Shown here one piece after another: positions 1 to 10,326 of a DNA stretch of 64,000 nucleotides (positions are counted from its first letter, which is position 1; every line of letters starts with the position of its first letter). The stretch comes from Aphis gossypii (taxonomy: Eukaryota; Arthropoda; Insecta; Hemiptera; Aphididae), in NCBI RefSeq assembly GCF_020184175.1, contig NW_026083121.1, positions 1 through 64,000 of the forward strand, written 5' to 3'. The position numbers and the translations under genes are program-made. Under the pieces are notes generated by a model. That model did no database searches and was not told the DNA's origin. It saw only the letters and a list, made by a program, of their open reading frames with translations.

Positions 1-280
1 ATATTATGTATAATTTTTAAATTACCAATTGGTAAAATTGCATGTCGGATAACATCAGCTCCAGCATCACATTCCAAATCGTTTGATTAAATCGATGTTC
101 AAACCAGTAATTTCGGATGATTTTTTTGCATTTTTAAAGAACTTCCTCTGGCTGTGTTTCCATTATTTGTTGTACCGCAACCTATTTTAACGATATTATA
201 ACTAAAATTAAAAATAGTTACAAACATATTAATTTTTAAATTAAAATATACCTTGTAATACTATATCTACTAATAATCCC
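1..280. other. AT-rich flank, no gene seen
   Basis: No coding potential or repeat boundary is recognised here. The final bases (277-280, tccc) are the left copy of the target duplication of the LTR element that follows. Confidence 0.4.
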
Positions 281-802
281 TGTTGTATTATATGTATGAA
301 TATTTTATAAGAGATGTTAGTACGTAAGAAATAAGTTAAGAAAAACTATAGATAATAAGTAAAACAGCAAAATTCAATAAGTTAAGCAATACTTAATTAT
401 TCACACAAATAGGTTAAAATAACAATTGTGCAATTCAGTGTCAGTAAACTTTATATTACAGTTAGCATAGTAAGCAAGATATAATAATAAGAAATGTAAA
501 TAAATTTGTTTAATAATTTATTAATCGGGTTAAAATAACAATTACATAATAATCATAGTGTCATAGTGTCTATAAACTGTAAATTTAACGTAGTAATAGA
601 AAAATGTAAAACAATCGATAGTAATTCGATTGTAAGTGTAATATATAAGAGAGATGGCTAAGACAGCAAAGGGAGTCAGTGGTGGTGATCGTGTGACTCG
701 ATCACCACCGGACGTCGTGTTCAAACTTCAAATAAAGTACTTTGCGTTATTTTGTGTTTAACTTTATTTTGGTATACGTCCGAGTAATCGGCGTATACGA
801 CA
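281..802 (+). repeat. 5' LTR
   Basis: The 522-bp repeat contains a strong stem-loop (arms 681-690 and 700-709, ggtggtgatc / gatcaccacc) shortly before an AATAAAG polyadenylation-like signal at about 731, the usual order for an LTR R region. It ends in an inverted gtatacg...cgtatac motif. Confidence 0.9.
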
Positions 803-805
803 AAG

Positions 806-826
806 TGGCGCCCAACTCGTGGCTCG
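806..826 (+). other. tRNA primer-binding site of the LTR element
   Basis: TGGCGCCCAAC begins 4 bp after the LTR end, matching the usual spacing and the 3' end of insect tRNA-Lys used by many LTR elements. The tRNA assignment comes from motif knowledge and was not searched. Confidence 0.75.
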
Positions 827-849
827 TTAATCTACGGCTTTCTTTTGTG

Positions 850-1150
850 TGTGTGTGTGTGTGTTTTGATTATACACGATTTTTCGAGAGATCAGTGTGT
901 GTGTTGAGTATTAAGTACACTCGAAATTTTTTTTGGATTTCTACAGTTGTGTGCGTTGAGTACACACGAATTTTATTTTTGGATTTCTCCAGTTATGTGT
1001 GAGTGTGCGGATTACACGCAAATTATTGCTGGATTTTTCCAGTTGTGTGTATGCGATATACACGAAGCGGATTTTTCAACCCAGCATTTGTGTGTGTGTT
1101 GATCATACGCGATTTCGTCTAGATTCTACAGTGTGTGTTTTCAGAAAGCG
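850..1150 (+). repeat. Degenerate ~55-bp tandem repeat inside the LTR element
   Basis: Five or so imperfect units each contain a (GT)n run, a TACAC(A/T)CGAA-like core and then TGGATTTCTCCAGT or a variant. The short reading frames across it are by-products of the repetition. It may be a packaging or leader region, but nothing shows that directly. Confidence 0.65.
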
Positions 1151-2066
1151 CAGCAAGATTAGTAATTATATACGTCATATATGAATATATACCTTTTTTT
1201 TTATTATGTTTTAATTATTATTATTTTATTATTAGTATAGTTATTTATGTATTTATTTTTTTTTAATTATTACTACTATTTAAAAAAAAAAAAAAAAAAT
1301 TTGGGATATGAACAGAAATTAAATTAAAATTAAATTTTATCGTGATTAACATATATTTACCTAAAGAAAAACAAAACTTATAGGTGTGTAAAAGTATCCA
1401 GCCTTGTTTAAATTTTAAAGCTATAATATAAGAAAAACTTGTAATTCCCCCTCTGACCAAAAGGACCTTTTTTTTTTTACACTTGTATAATATTTTTGTC
1501 CACAATAACACAACCAACAATCATTGCCAACATGTTCCTCGAAATCAAAATGTACACCTACCAAAAACATATTACTCGAAAACTATGTTAACTGCTCTTC
1601 CTGTTCGCCTCCAGGGCAGAAACAACCACATGGTACGGCGGTCGCTCAAAACCAGCCGGCCACTGCACGGCAATACTCAGTTGTACAGTGCCAACTAATA
1701 AATATACATAATAAAGAAAAACAAAAATAAGAAGAAGAAAAACAACAAAACAAACACAACATACCATAAAACTCGTATTATATCGCCACAGTTATAATTT
1801 CCGAGCGATTTGAAAGATCACAAAACAGCTACTAAACCATCAAAAACACATCAGCAAATACAAAAACAATAAACAAAGAACAAGCATATTCTACGTCAAC
1901 ATATTTCAGACAACACAACTACATAATTCCATAGTCAGTAGTTAGTAGTCATCAATAATTAAACAGCGTGACCAACAGACAAAAATGCGGCTATTCAATT
2001 TAAACTTTTCCATATACGGGGCACAGGTGTAAAATAAGAGGTCATATTTTTTGTAATTTCGGGGAC

Positions 2067-2584
2067 TGTTGTATTATATGTATGAATATTTTATAAGAGA
2101 TGTTAGTACGTAAGAAATAAGTTAAGAAAAACTATAGATAATAAGTAAAACAGCAAAATTCAATAAGTTAAGCAATACTTAATTATTCACACAAATAGGT
2201 TAAAATAACAATTGTGCAATTCAGTGTCAGTAAACTTTATATTACAGTTAGCATAGTAAGCAAGATATAATAATAAGAAATGTAAATAAATTTGTTTAAT
2301 AATTTATTAATCGGGTTAAAATAACAATTACATAATAATCATAGTGTCATAGTGTCTATAAACTGTAAATTTAACGTAGTAATAGAAAAATGTAAAACAA
2401 TCGATAGTAATTCGATTGTAAGTGTAATATATAAGAGAGATAGCTAAGCAAAGGGAGTCAGTGGTGGTGATCGTGTGACTCGATCACCACCGGACGTCGT
2501 GTTCAAACTTCAAATAAAGAACTTTGCGTTATTTTGTGTTTAACTTTATTTTGGTATACGTCCGAGTAATCGGCGTATACGACA
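2067..2584 (+). repeat. 3' LTR
   Basis: Nearly identical to 281-802; it lacks 4 bp (agac) in the stretch before the gtcagtggtgg stem and has a few substitutions. It is followed by the tccc target duplication. Confidence 0.9.
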
Positions 2585-4377
2585 TCCCATTTCGGAACGA
2601 AATTATTCTTGTATTTCTTTTTTTTTGTTTGCAAACTTCAATTTGTTTTCAGTAGTTTTCACCTTGAATGTATCAATTTATGCTTTCTTTAAAATTTAGT
2701 TCATACAAGGTATATATAAGTATAATACTAATAATAATTATTACCTGCCAAGTTTTGAAGTCTAAACGATATGACACAAATAATAGACATTCAAAAAATC
2801 TAATCCATGCAGGTAATGTCGATAAACCAAATTTAAAATGTTCCGGTTTAATACTTAATTTTAATACTTTATAGTAGTATAAATATGTGGCGTCTGGCTC
2901 CATTTTTCAGCGGAGATGAAAAAAGTTTGAGGGGGTATGGTCCCCTTGCAGTGTAAGAAATTCCCGCTGTAAAATGGAGTCAGAGTTGTTTCAGGGAATC
3001 CATGAGGCGTTTGGCTCCATTTTTATAGGGACACAAAAAATGTTTAAAGTGGAATGTCCTTCTTTCAGTATAAAAAATCTCCCTGTTCGGTACCGACTCT
3101 AGCGGCGACAATATTTATTTTTGTCGTGGGTCTTCGCCGATAAGGCAAAGAATGTTCGAGAAGAAAACCCCGCTCCCCGCCGCCGTACCATGCAAAACCG
3201 GCTGTCGTCGCAGACAACAAAGGCCTACCGCCTCGGAGGCGGTAGTATCGTACTAGACAGTTCGCGAGCCTGATCTATGTTAAGTCTCCGTATAAATAAA
3301 TCGCGCCGGCCATTATATGATTGGTGTCGTTGTTGTTGCGATTTATGAATTTTGTGCTAGTTACGCGCCGCGTTGACGTTTAATGGTAAATAAAACTCGT
3401 TATTAAGTTCGAGTTCGGTTGTTTGCGGCATCTATTTAAATCCGTGATTGCAACGAAACGTTTCGCTGTTTTGTTGTATAATATTAATCGTTCGGATTTC
3501 TTAAAGTGCACGCGGGTGCACGTTAAGAACAACGAGCGGGTCAGTGGTGATCGTGCGCGGGCACGAGTCGATCATTTACCTACAAGCACGTCGGAGATTC
3601 GGGCAGCCATTAGCGTGTAGGTCGCGGGACCTCAGCGAGGCGAACAGACGTCGGTGCGGTATCCATTTACATATACATACATACGCATTTGGTCATATGG
3701 ACACAATATCGTGGAGTATGGACACTAGACAGTCGAGCGGTCGGCGGTAACCAGATAACGGTAACGCAGTATCATAATTGATACGCGATTAACTTCTTAT
3801 ATTATCACATTATCACTTATTAATATTGTATTGTTTTGATTGATATTATATCAACATTTTGTATCATGGCCTCTGAGGCAGTTATTATGTTATTGTAAGT
3901 TTAGTTTTTACGGCATTCGTATTATTTATTAATTATTATTCTCGGTTGACGAGTGGTTAGTTGCCTTTATATTATATAGTAGGTGGGCGCCTACATCTCT
4001 ATACTTCATATGTGATCATTAGTATTATTATTATTATTACTTGTAAATATTATCCCTGTTTGTTATGTTGTGTGATATATCTTTATAATACAGTCCACTA
4101 AAATTATTATTACCACTTCAAATTTGTTGATTATTATTAGTGTTAGATTCCTATTAGTTTACACATTAATATACTAAAATTAAATTACGACACAACACTC
4201 CCTATTACTTTTACTGAAAATAAAACATGATTAGTTATTAGTTAAACGAATCATTTTCGTTTAAACTTCTGAAAAAAATAAAAACATTTTTTTTATTATC
4301 ATTTTGTTTATTTATTTTAAATTAATTAATAGTATTTAACATCAATTATTTTAAATAAATCAGTTTTTTAATATTAT
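2585..4377. other. Intergenic region: duplicated 'tctggctcc' blocks and a GC-rich patch
   Basis: Two similar blocks (about 2888-2990 and 3004-3090) share gcgt(t/c)tggctccattttt and a fall-off into gtataa(a/g)aaa. From about 3100 to 3780 the sequence is much richer in G+C and CpG than the surroundings, with a TATA-like tataaataa at 3290. At 3866 an ATG with ten codons ends at a gtaagt donor, so a promoter and first exon of a lost or unseen gene, or part of an old LTR, are both possible. No conserved protein is seen. Confidence 0.4.
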
Positions 4378-5588
4378 TCACACTAGTTTTCTTACTTCTC
4401 TAGTAAAAGGTACATATTCAACAATGCGATCATGAATTAATAAACAATAAGCAGTTACAACTGTAAGAGATTCCGATGCTTCAATTTCCAATTGCACATC
4501 TACTGATGATGCTGTAGCCGAATCGTTCTGTTTTGAAGTATCGATAACTACAATTGGAGCGTTCGATAGAAAAGTAGAGGGACTTAATAAGGGGTTTCGT
4601 ATATTTTTTTCATAGTACGATTCTTGAAACGATGTATACATATCATATAATAAGGTGAAATTATTTTTCGTAAAATCTAAATTCAAATTATCATATGGAT
4701 AAGCTATTGAGTTAAGAAATACTTTAACGTTTGTTATATTACAGTGATCAAATATACTACAATCTTTTTCTAACGAATTTTTACGTCCTTTTTGTAATCC
4801 AATTATATTAAATCGTGGTTTTTCTAATTTTGATGCTGTCTTCAAGTTCCACACTACTTTTTTTGTGGTTCCGAGTTCAGGATATTCAAAAGTTTCAAAA
4901 GATCTGAACGGGATAAACAAACTTTTTTCTTTTTCAATAAGTTTTAATAATTTTAACCTTTCTTCATCATCAACAGTAATATGTGGAACCTTCCAAACTA
5001 TTTTATTCAAATCAACTTTTCCAGAATTTGTACTTGCATTGGTTATTACCTTTAGAGCGTTTAAATCGTTATGACATCGAGTTAATATTAGTTCTAATCT
5101 AGAATTAACTAATATCTTTTTAAAGTCTTCAAATAGACCTAACCAATATTTCAACGGAATGCATGCACTAAATTCTCCATTATTATTATTGCTGGGTTTG
5201 AACTATTTTTAAAAATCCAACCAGCATTTTCATAACAATTATAATTATCAGGTGTACCTGATAGATAACCTTTTAACGAACTGGTAATACCAAGAACACG
5301 TGTTCTATCTACTTCTATTCCATTGATTTCAAGTCGTATTTAATCAAAGAGATAGGAAAAACCGTTATTAGTAAGTTTTACTTTTCCAGCATCTGATACT
5401 TGACCTTCTAAATATATAAAGCTTTCATTCAGATATGGATAAACATCTGTTTGTTGAATTGATATACGTATTTCATCGCTATTATTAAATGAAGTTGTAT
5501 ACGGTGTATATGAATGATATTCGATTTTCGTAATTTTAGAATCGGTTTCAAACGGCGAACTTATATCTAAAATATCACTTTCAGGCAT
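4378..5588 (-). pseudogene. Polinton major capsid protein (double jelly-roll type), broken
   Basis: The minus-strand reading starts with an ATG at 5588 (MPESDILDISSPFETDSK) and continues to a stop at 4378, about 400 codons. Position in the element, upstream of the minor capsid and protease genes, and the beta-rich character (RLEINGIEVDRTRVLG, LGLFEDFKKIL, ESLTVVTAY) fit the hexon-like Polinton capsid. The frame is broken by an in-frame TAA at about 5342 and a one-base shift near 5190. It overlaps the preceding small basic gene by a few bases (5581-5588). Assignment rests on synteny and remembered family features, without a profile search. Confidence 0.75.
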
Positions 5589-5740
5589 TCTGCTTTAATT
5601 TATAACCTAAAGCCTTTAAAATTGTTTTATTTTTCGTTGTTATTTTTTTTTACTTTATTCGATGTTACCGGTACCGCTTTAGTCTTTTGACTAACAAGAT
5701 TTATTTTATGTAATGGGCTTTTATTAAATTTTAATCCCAT
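5581..5740 (-). pseudogene. Small basic Polinton protein between minor and major capsid genes
   Basis: An ATG at 5740 begins a lysine-rich product of about 53 residues (MGLKFNKSPLHKINLVSQK at the start) that reaches a TGA at 5581-5583, overlapping the major-capsid ATG. A one-base shift lies in an A run near 5643. It sits 1 nt after the stop of the minor-capsid gene, so the genes are tightly packed as in viruses. A core or DNA-binding role is plausible from its charge but is only inference. Confidence 0.55.
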
Positions 5741-5741
5741 A

Positions 5742-6519
5742 TTAAGATCCGTAACGTTTAATATGTAGATCGATTACTAATTTTTCCCCTAAATTGTTTA
5801 TCGGATTATGATCTTGATCAACTAATTGTATAGTTATTAAATCGATATTTGTTTTATTTAATTTATAATATATTAGGTTATTTGGTGTTTGAATCAGCTT
5901 AGACCCTATGTTCTATCTAGGGGAAAACTCATAAATTGAATGACTTGACATGTGGTTGTTGAATGAACCTTGAGCTATATTACACATTATTTTTATTGAG
6001 TTAACACTGATTAAATTTGTCACTTTCTGTGATCGATGACCATCAATGTATTGCATGTGTGGTTCATAATTTTTTTTTTCAAATCCCAATAAAGGTCCTA
6101 TACTGTTTGCTACGTTAAAACGTATTGTTGCATTACTGAATATGGTTGTCCTAAAATCTACTTGATCAATCCCGATATCAAAAGTTATTTTCTCTGTTAG
6201 TTTTATTCCAATGTATTCGTTAACATTATAAAAGTCATCTATTTGCGTCAAAATTTGATTTTTAATATCCTTAATACCGTAACACCCTTTTCAGTGTGAT
6301 AAAACTGGTTGGAAATTTATTATTATTTAGTAAACGATCGGGGTTTTCTAAATGTATTTCAAAGTGGTTATTAGTTTCATTTATGTTTGGAAATGTATTA
6401 TATGTTTGTACATTTAACAAAGCAATTTCCGAGTCATCGTACACATCAATTGCTGGAAAATAATGTACAGATAATGTAGTTGTATTACCAGTTAAACTTA
6501 ATGTAATTGATTCATACAT
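5742..6519 (-). pseudogene. Polinton minor capsid (penton-like, single jelly roll), broken
   Basis: Starts at ATG 6519 (MYESITLSLTGNTTTLSVHY), overlapping the end of the protease gene by 22 bases in another frame. The region ITFDIGIDQVDFRTTIF...GPLLGFEKKNY contains the LLGF motif typical of Polinton and adintovirus pentons. The reading ends at a TAA at 5742-5744. One indel near 6285 shifts the frame, and an in-frame TAG lies at 5913-5915. About 257 codons in total. The family call rests on motif, size and position. Confidence 0.75.
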
Positions 6520-6891
6520 TGTAAAAATTCAAGACATAAATGTCCACAATTTAATGAATTAAAATCTTGATAATTTGAATAGTTATATATAATCGTGTTT
6601 CCTTTGAAATAGTTTTGTAATTCAATTGGTGGAGGTAAATCACCGAAGCTATCAAAATATACAACCTTATCTTTAATTTTGTAAAACGCTACCCAATGAC
6701 TTCCATCACCTGAAGATACGTCTAAGTTTAATATACCACATTCAATTGTTCGTGGTTTTTTAGGTAAGTCATCTCATGAAAAGACTCCTCAGAAATGATT
6801 GATATTAAACTTTGCAATGTATTTTATAATGTCTCTAGATGTGAGTGGTCTGTCAGGTAACGTTTTTATCAGTTTTTTTTCCTTGATCCAT
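6498..6891 (-). pseudogene. Adenain-like cysteine protease (C5/Ulp1 fold), broken
   Basis: The frame contains GSHWVAF (catalytic His), YFDSFGD (catalytic Asp) and LNCGHLCLEF (catalytic Cys) in the order and spacing of adenovirus and Polinton maturation proteases. About 130 residues, ending with a stop at 6498-6500. Two in-frame TGA codons (near 6786 and 6769) stand where CGA-like codons are probable, and the ATG at 6891 is one base out of frame because of an A run near 6878. In an intact element this enzyme processes capsid precursors. Confidence 0.82.
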
Positions 6892-7169
6892 TATTGAATA
6901 AATTCAATTCGCTACCTTTCTTTTTTTTCGAATTTTGAATTGCATTATAAACACTAGCACTCCCAGACATTAAACTACCGAGAGCTGATAACCCTGCGAA
7001 AATAGGAATTAGAGGAATCGCACCTCCTGTCTGACCTGGTGTTAAAATCAATCTTTTACCATTAGGATTTTTCTTAACCTTTCCTTTTTTTGCAGCTAGT
7101 GTTCTCTTTTTTATTACTTTTATGTTTACCTTTATAACTCATACCTATTTTCTGTTTAACCTTCATCAT
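6869..7169 (-). pseudogene. Polinton PX/pVI-like membrane-active core protein, frameshifted
   Basis: The downstream segment has a GGAIPLIPIFAGLSALGSL hydrophobic stretch followed by a basic KKKKGSELNLF tail, resembling the adenovirus pX/pVI-like proteins coded by Polintons. A basic N-terminal part starts at ATG 7169 (MMKVKQKIGMSYKGK) in another frame, with a shift near 7110. Its end overlaps the protease start, matching the compact order seen in related elements. The function is inferred from resemblance only. Confidence 0.55.
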
Positions 7170-7302
7170 ACTTTATTTCAGTATTTATAAAGAAGTTTAT
7201 AAAACCTTCACCAGTCTTATCTGATTTCTACTTACAGGTTGAGCACACTATCTTTCACTGGTTATAAATTTAAAAGATCCAGAGTATTTATAAGAAAAAA
7301 AA

Positions 7303-8001
7303 ATGGATTTGATTGAACAGAAAGATAAATTAGATATTTCGAACGTTGATACTCAAATAATAAAAAAAACGTCAAGACATGGACCGTTATTACCTGATAC
7401 TATACGTGCTATTATAGTCGGTCCTAGTGGTTCAGGTAAAACAAATATAATGTATAATCTAATCACTCATGAAAACGGAATAAGATTTGAAAATATTTAT
7501 TTATACTCAAAAACTTCTAATCAAGAAAAATATGTTTTATTAAAAAAAATAATAGATGATATAAAAGGTGCTAACATTTTTATATTTTCAGACGCTGATA
7601 AAGTTATAAAACCGAATTTAACTAAAAAGAATTCTGTAATAATTTTCGATGAAGTTTTATGTGGTCCGCAGTCGATAATAAGAGAATATTTCGGAATGTG
7701 TAGACATTCAGGTGCTAGCTCTGTATTATATTTAGCACAAACATATTCTAAAATTCCGAAGCAACTGGTAAGAGATAAATCAAATTTATTAATAATTCTA
7801 AAACAGGATGATACAAATTTAAAACATATATTCAATGATCATTCATCAGCAGATATGGATTTCTCAGAATTTCGGAAAATTTCTCATTTCTGCTGGAATC
7901 ATAGTGATTACGGGTTTATGGTTATTGATAAAACACGTGAAATGAATGAAGGTAGATATAGATGTGGTTTTCATACTTTTATTAAAAAAATAAGTATATA
8001 A
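7303..8001 (+). CDS. Polinton genome-packaging ATPase (FtsK/HerA, A32-like)
   Basis: An intact 232-residue protein. Walker A is GPSGSGKT at residues 40-47, Walker B VIIFDE at 112-117, and QTYSK at about 146-150 fits the downstream sensor region. This is the expected size of Polinton and virophage packaging ATPases, which pump DNA into the capsid. It is divergently arranged from the capsid-protein genes on the minus strand, with about 130 bp between the starts that must hold both promoters. It is one of the few undamaged genes of this element. Confidence 0.93.
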   Translation: MDLIEQKDKLDISNVDTQIIKKTSRHGPLLPDTIRAIIVGPSGSGKTNIMYNLITHENGIRFENIYLYSKTSNQEKYVLLKKIIDDIKGANIFIFSDADKVIKPNLTKKNSVIIFDEVLCGPQSIIREYFGMCRHSGASSVLYLAQTYSKIPKQLVRDKSNLLIILKQDDTNLKHIFNDHSSADMDFSEFRKISHFCWNHSDYGFMVIDKTREMNEGRYRCGFHTFIKKISI

Positions 8002-8147
8002 ATATAGTTGTAATATAGACAAAATCTACATAGTATTATCTTTAGTTGAAGGAAACAGATATATTAAGTTCATTATTTTCAATGAATAAAGATAAAGTTT
8101 TATTAAAAAATTTGATATAATCAAAAAAAAATATCAAACGTAAAATA

Positions 8148-9101
8148 ATGAACATGAAGCGTGGTGTTATAGATTCTGATAACTATTTTCGAGAAACATT
8201 TATACCTTTACTCAAACCATTAACTTCAATTCCAGAAAAAAACACTTCATTTATTTCTGACACTACTAAAAAAAAAAAAAATACCTTGATCACTAGTGAT
8301 GGAGATAGCGAAAACGAATCAAATTCATCGTTCGATAATTTTTTAATTTCTAATCCTAAATTACAACGGTATGATAAATCGTATGGCATGCATTATGATT
8401 CGGTTAATGATCAACTTAAAATATCAGATATTCCTGTCACTTTTGATCATGCTAACTTACGCTTGCTTGATAACTACTACCCTTGGACTAAAGGACTTTG
8501 GTCTTTATTATATGAGAAAGTACCAAAAAATATGACGATAGAAGATATGGAATCATATTATAATATTCTAAAAACAAGTAAAGTTTATTTAAAGGCAGAC
8601 GGGAAACCTAAAACCTCAAGATATTTCAAATGGATGAACGTTGTAAAGCCTCTATATGATCGAATGAAAATTGATGAAAAACAATTAAATGAGGAAGTAT
8701 TGAAAATAAATAACACAAAAGTTAAAACTCCTTCTCAATTAAAATTAAAAGAATTTGATAACTTTTTATCTAGCTCAGGCGCAAAACGAAGAAACATTAT
8801 TAATGATACAGTCATATCAAATGAACCATTTGATTTTTCTTCTTCAGTGATTAATTCTAAATTTGAAGAACCTCCGACTGATCAGCTATTTAACTTTAGT
8901 TTATCACCGTCAGTTAAGAAAGGATCTGGTTTATATAAAGATGTAATACCTCATACACAATTAGTGTATTATGATGATCCAAATGAATTAGTTGTTAGAT
9001 TAAATCTTTTAACATCGTCCCAAAATGCTGGTAATACTGGTGTAAATAATGAAATCATATCTATTATAGAAGAATTGCGTGAGAGGAATATTATAGTTTA
9101 A
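8148..9101 (+). CDS. Polinton DUF8207-type protein (integrase-adjacent)
   Basis: Intact, 317 residues. The central block (FDHANLRLLDNYYPWTKGLW to about residue 170) and the C-terminal SQNAGNTGVNNEIISIIEEL are characteristic of insect Polinton proteins annotated with DUF8207. The N-terminus is acidic and Ser-rich. The last base of its stop codon overlaps the ATG of the integrase gene, suggesting joint transcription. Function unknown; its constant position between ATPase and integrase argues for a core element role. A second ATG lies at codon 3. Confidence 0.8.
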   Translation: MNMKRGVIDSDNYFRETFIPLLKPLTSIPEKNTSFISDTTKKKKNTLITSDGDSENESNSSFDNFLISNPKLQRYDKSYGMHYDSVNDQLKISDIPVTFDHANLRLLDNYYPWTKGLWSLLYEKVPKNMTIEDMESYYNILKTSKVYLKADGKPKTSRYFKWMNVVKPLYDRMKIDEKQLNEEVLKINNTKVKTPSQLKLKEFDNFLSSSGAKRRNIINDTVISNEPFDFSSSVINSKFEEPPTDQLFNFSLSPSVKKGSGLYKDVIPHTQLVYYDDPNELVVRLNLLTSSQNAGNTGVNNEIISIIEELRERNIIV

Positions 9102-10047
9102 TGTCTACATTAGAGGGTTTAGCTAATGAGCTACATCGACCTGCAAGAAAAGTATTTCCAAGACGTAGTATAATAACGCGATTTAAAGATGACCTTTGGC
9201 AAGCTGATTTAATGGATATGCAATCTCATTCTAAACAAAATCTTGGTTTTAAGTATATTTTAGTTGTTATAGATACATACACGAAATATGTATGGGTAGA
9301 ATCATTGAAAAATAAAACAGGAAAAGAATGTACAAAAGGTATGTTTAATATATTAAAACAAGCTAATCCAAAATTATTAAAATACAGATAATGGTACAGA
9401 ATTTTATAATAATCAATTTCAACAGTTAATGAAAAAAAATAAAATTAGACATTATAGTACGTATAGCGTTATCAAGTGTTCAATTGGAGAACGTGTTATA
9501 CAAACTCTAAAAAATAATATATACAAACATTTTACTGCAACAGGTACATGGAATTGGTATAACAAAATATCAAAAATTATTTATAATTATAATCATACAA
9601 AACATAGATCAATTAAATGTACACCATATGAAGCTAGAATAAATACAAGTAAAATCAAATCAAATATACAAACAAATAAAACATTATATAAACCAAAATT
9701 AAAATTAATGATAAAGTAAGAATATCAAAATATAAGCATATATTTAGTAAAGGATATACACCGAATGGACAACAGAAATTTTCACAGTTTCAAAAGTTTT
9801 ACATACAGAACCAATAACTTATCAGCTAAAGGATGAATCAAACAATATAATTCTAGGTGGTTTTTATGAGCAAGAAATTAAATTGACCGATTTTCCGAAC
9901 ACATTTCTAATTGAACGTATTATAAAAAAAGTTAAAGATAAAATGCTTGTTAAATGGATGGGTTTTGATTCCAGTCATAATTCATGGATATTATCGAAAG
10001 ATATTATTAAATACATTTTTTTTTATATATATTTTACCTTTTTATAA
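9101..10047 (+). pseudogene. Polinton retroviral-type integrase (rve + chromodomain), frameshifted
   Basis: Starts at ATG 9101 (MSTLEGLANELHRPARKVF). The RNase-H fold shows the first Asp in WQADLMDM, the second in a DNGTEFYN block at about 9390, and the Glu in GERVIQTLKNN at about 9488, so the catalytic triad is present. The C-terminal LVKWMGFDSSHNSWI is a chromodomain-like tail. A one-base insertion near 9385 and a one-base loss near 9757 break the frame, and the final frame stops at 10045-10047. In intact Polintons this protein inserts the element into the host chromosome. Confidence 0.88.
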
Positions 10048-10120
10048 AAATAAAAAAAAAACAGTATTAAATTAAATTATTTTAGTTATTCATATAATGT
10101 TTTCCTTTCACTTTGAACGA

Positions 10121-10294
10121 CACCTACTGATGATAATAATTTAAATTTTAGAAATAATTATTATCACTAGATAGCGTGGAAAAAACACCTACTGATGATA
10201 ATAATTTAATTTAGAAATAATTATTATCACTAGATAGCGTGGAAAAAACACCTACTGATGATAATAATTTAAATTTTTAGAAATACTTAATATC
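10121..10294 (+). repeat. ~64-bp tandem repeat between integrase and polB
   Basis: cacctactgatgataataat starts at 10121, 10186 and 10249 (periods 65 and 63 bp). Each full unit contains an inverted pair, gataataatt and aattattatc, so each can fold into a hairpin. The array lies between the convergent integrase and polB genes, a likely shared terminator region. Confidence 0.85.
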
Positions 10295-10326
10295 GATTTT
10301 CTTAAACATAGTGAATATTAGAATAA

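Larger units (their letters stand above)
281..2584 (+). mobile_element. Non-autonomous LTR retrotransposon (TRIM/LARD-like)
   Basis: Two direct repeats (281-802 and 2067-2584) start TGTTG and end GACA, and the element is flanked by tccc at 277-280 and 2585-2588, a 4-bp target duplication. A primer-binding site follows the left LTR. The roughly 1.26-kb interior carries no gag, protease, reverse transcriptase or integrase, so mobilisation would need enzymes from elsewhere. The LTRs differ only by a few substitutions and a 4-bp indel near 662, which suggests a fairly recent insertion. The terminal structure is read directly; the family is not identified. Confidence 0.9.

Noticed and set aside
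742..1184. Open frames in the LTR leader
   Set aside because: They arise from the (GT)n tandem repeat and have no conserved features.
1263..1730. Small frames in the LTR interior
   Set aside because: Too short, composition follows the AT/A-rich background, and they do not resemble gag.
7521..7835. Minus-strand frame under the ATPase gene
   Set aside because: Shadow of the plus-strand ATPase, which has both Walker motifs.
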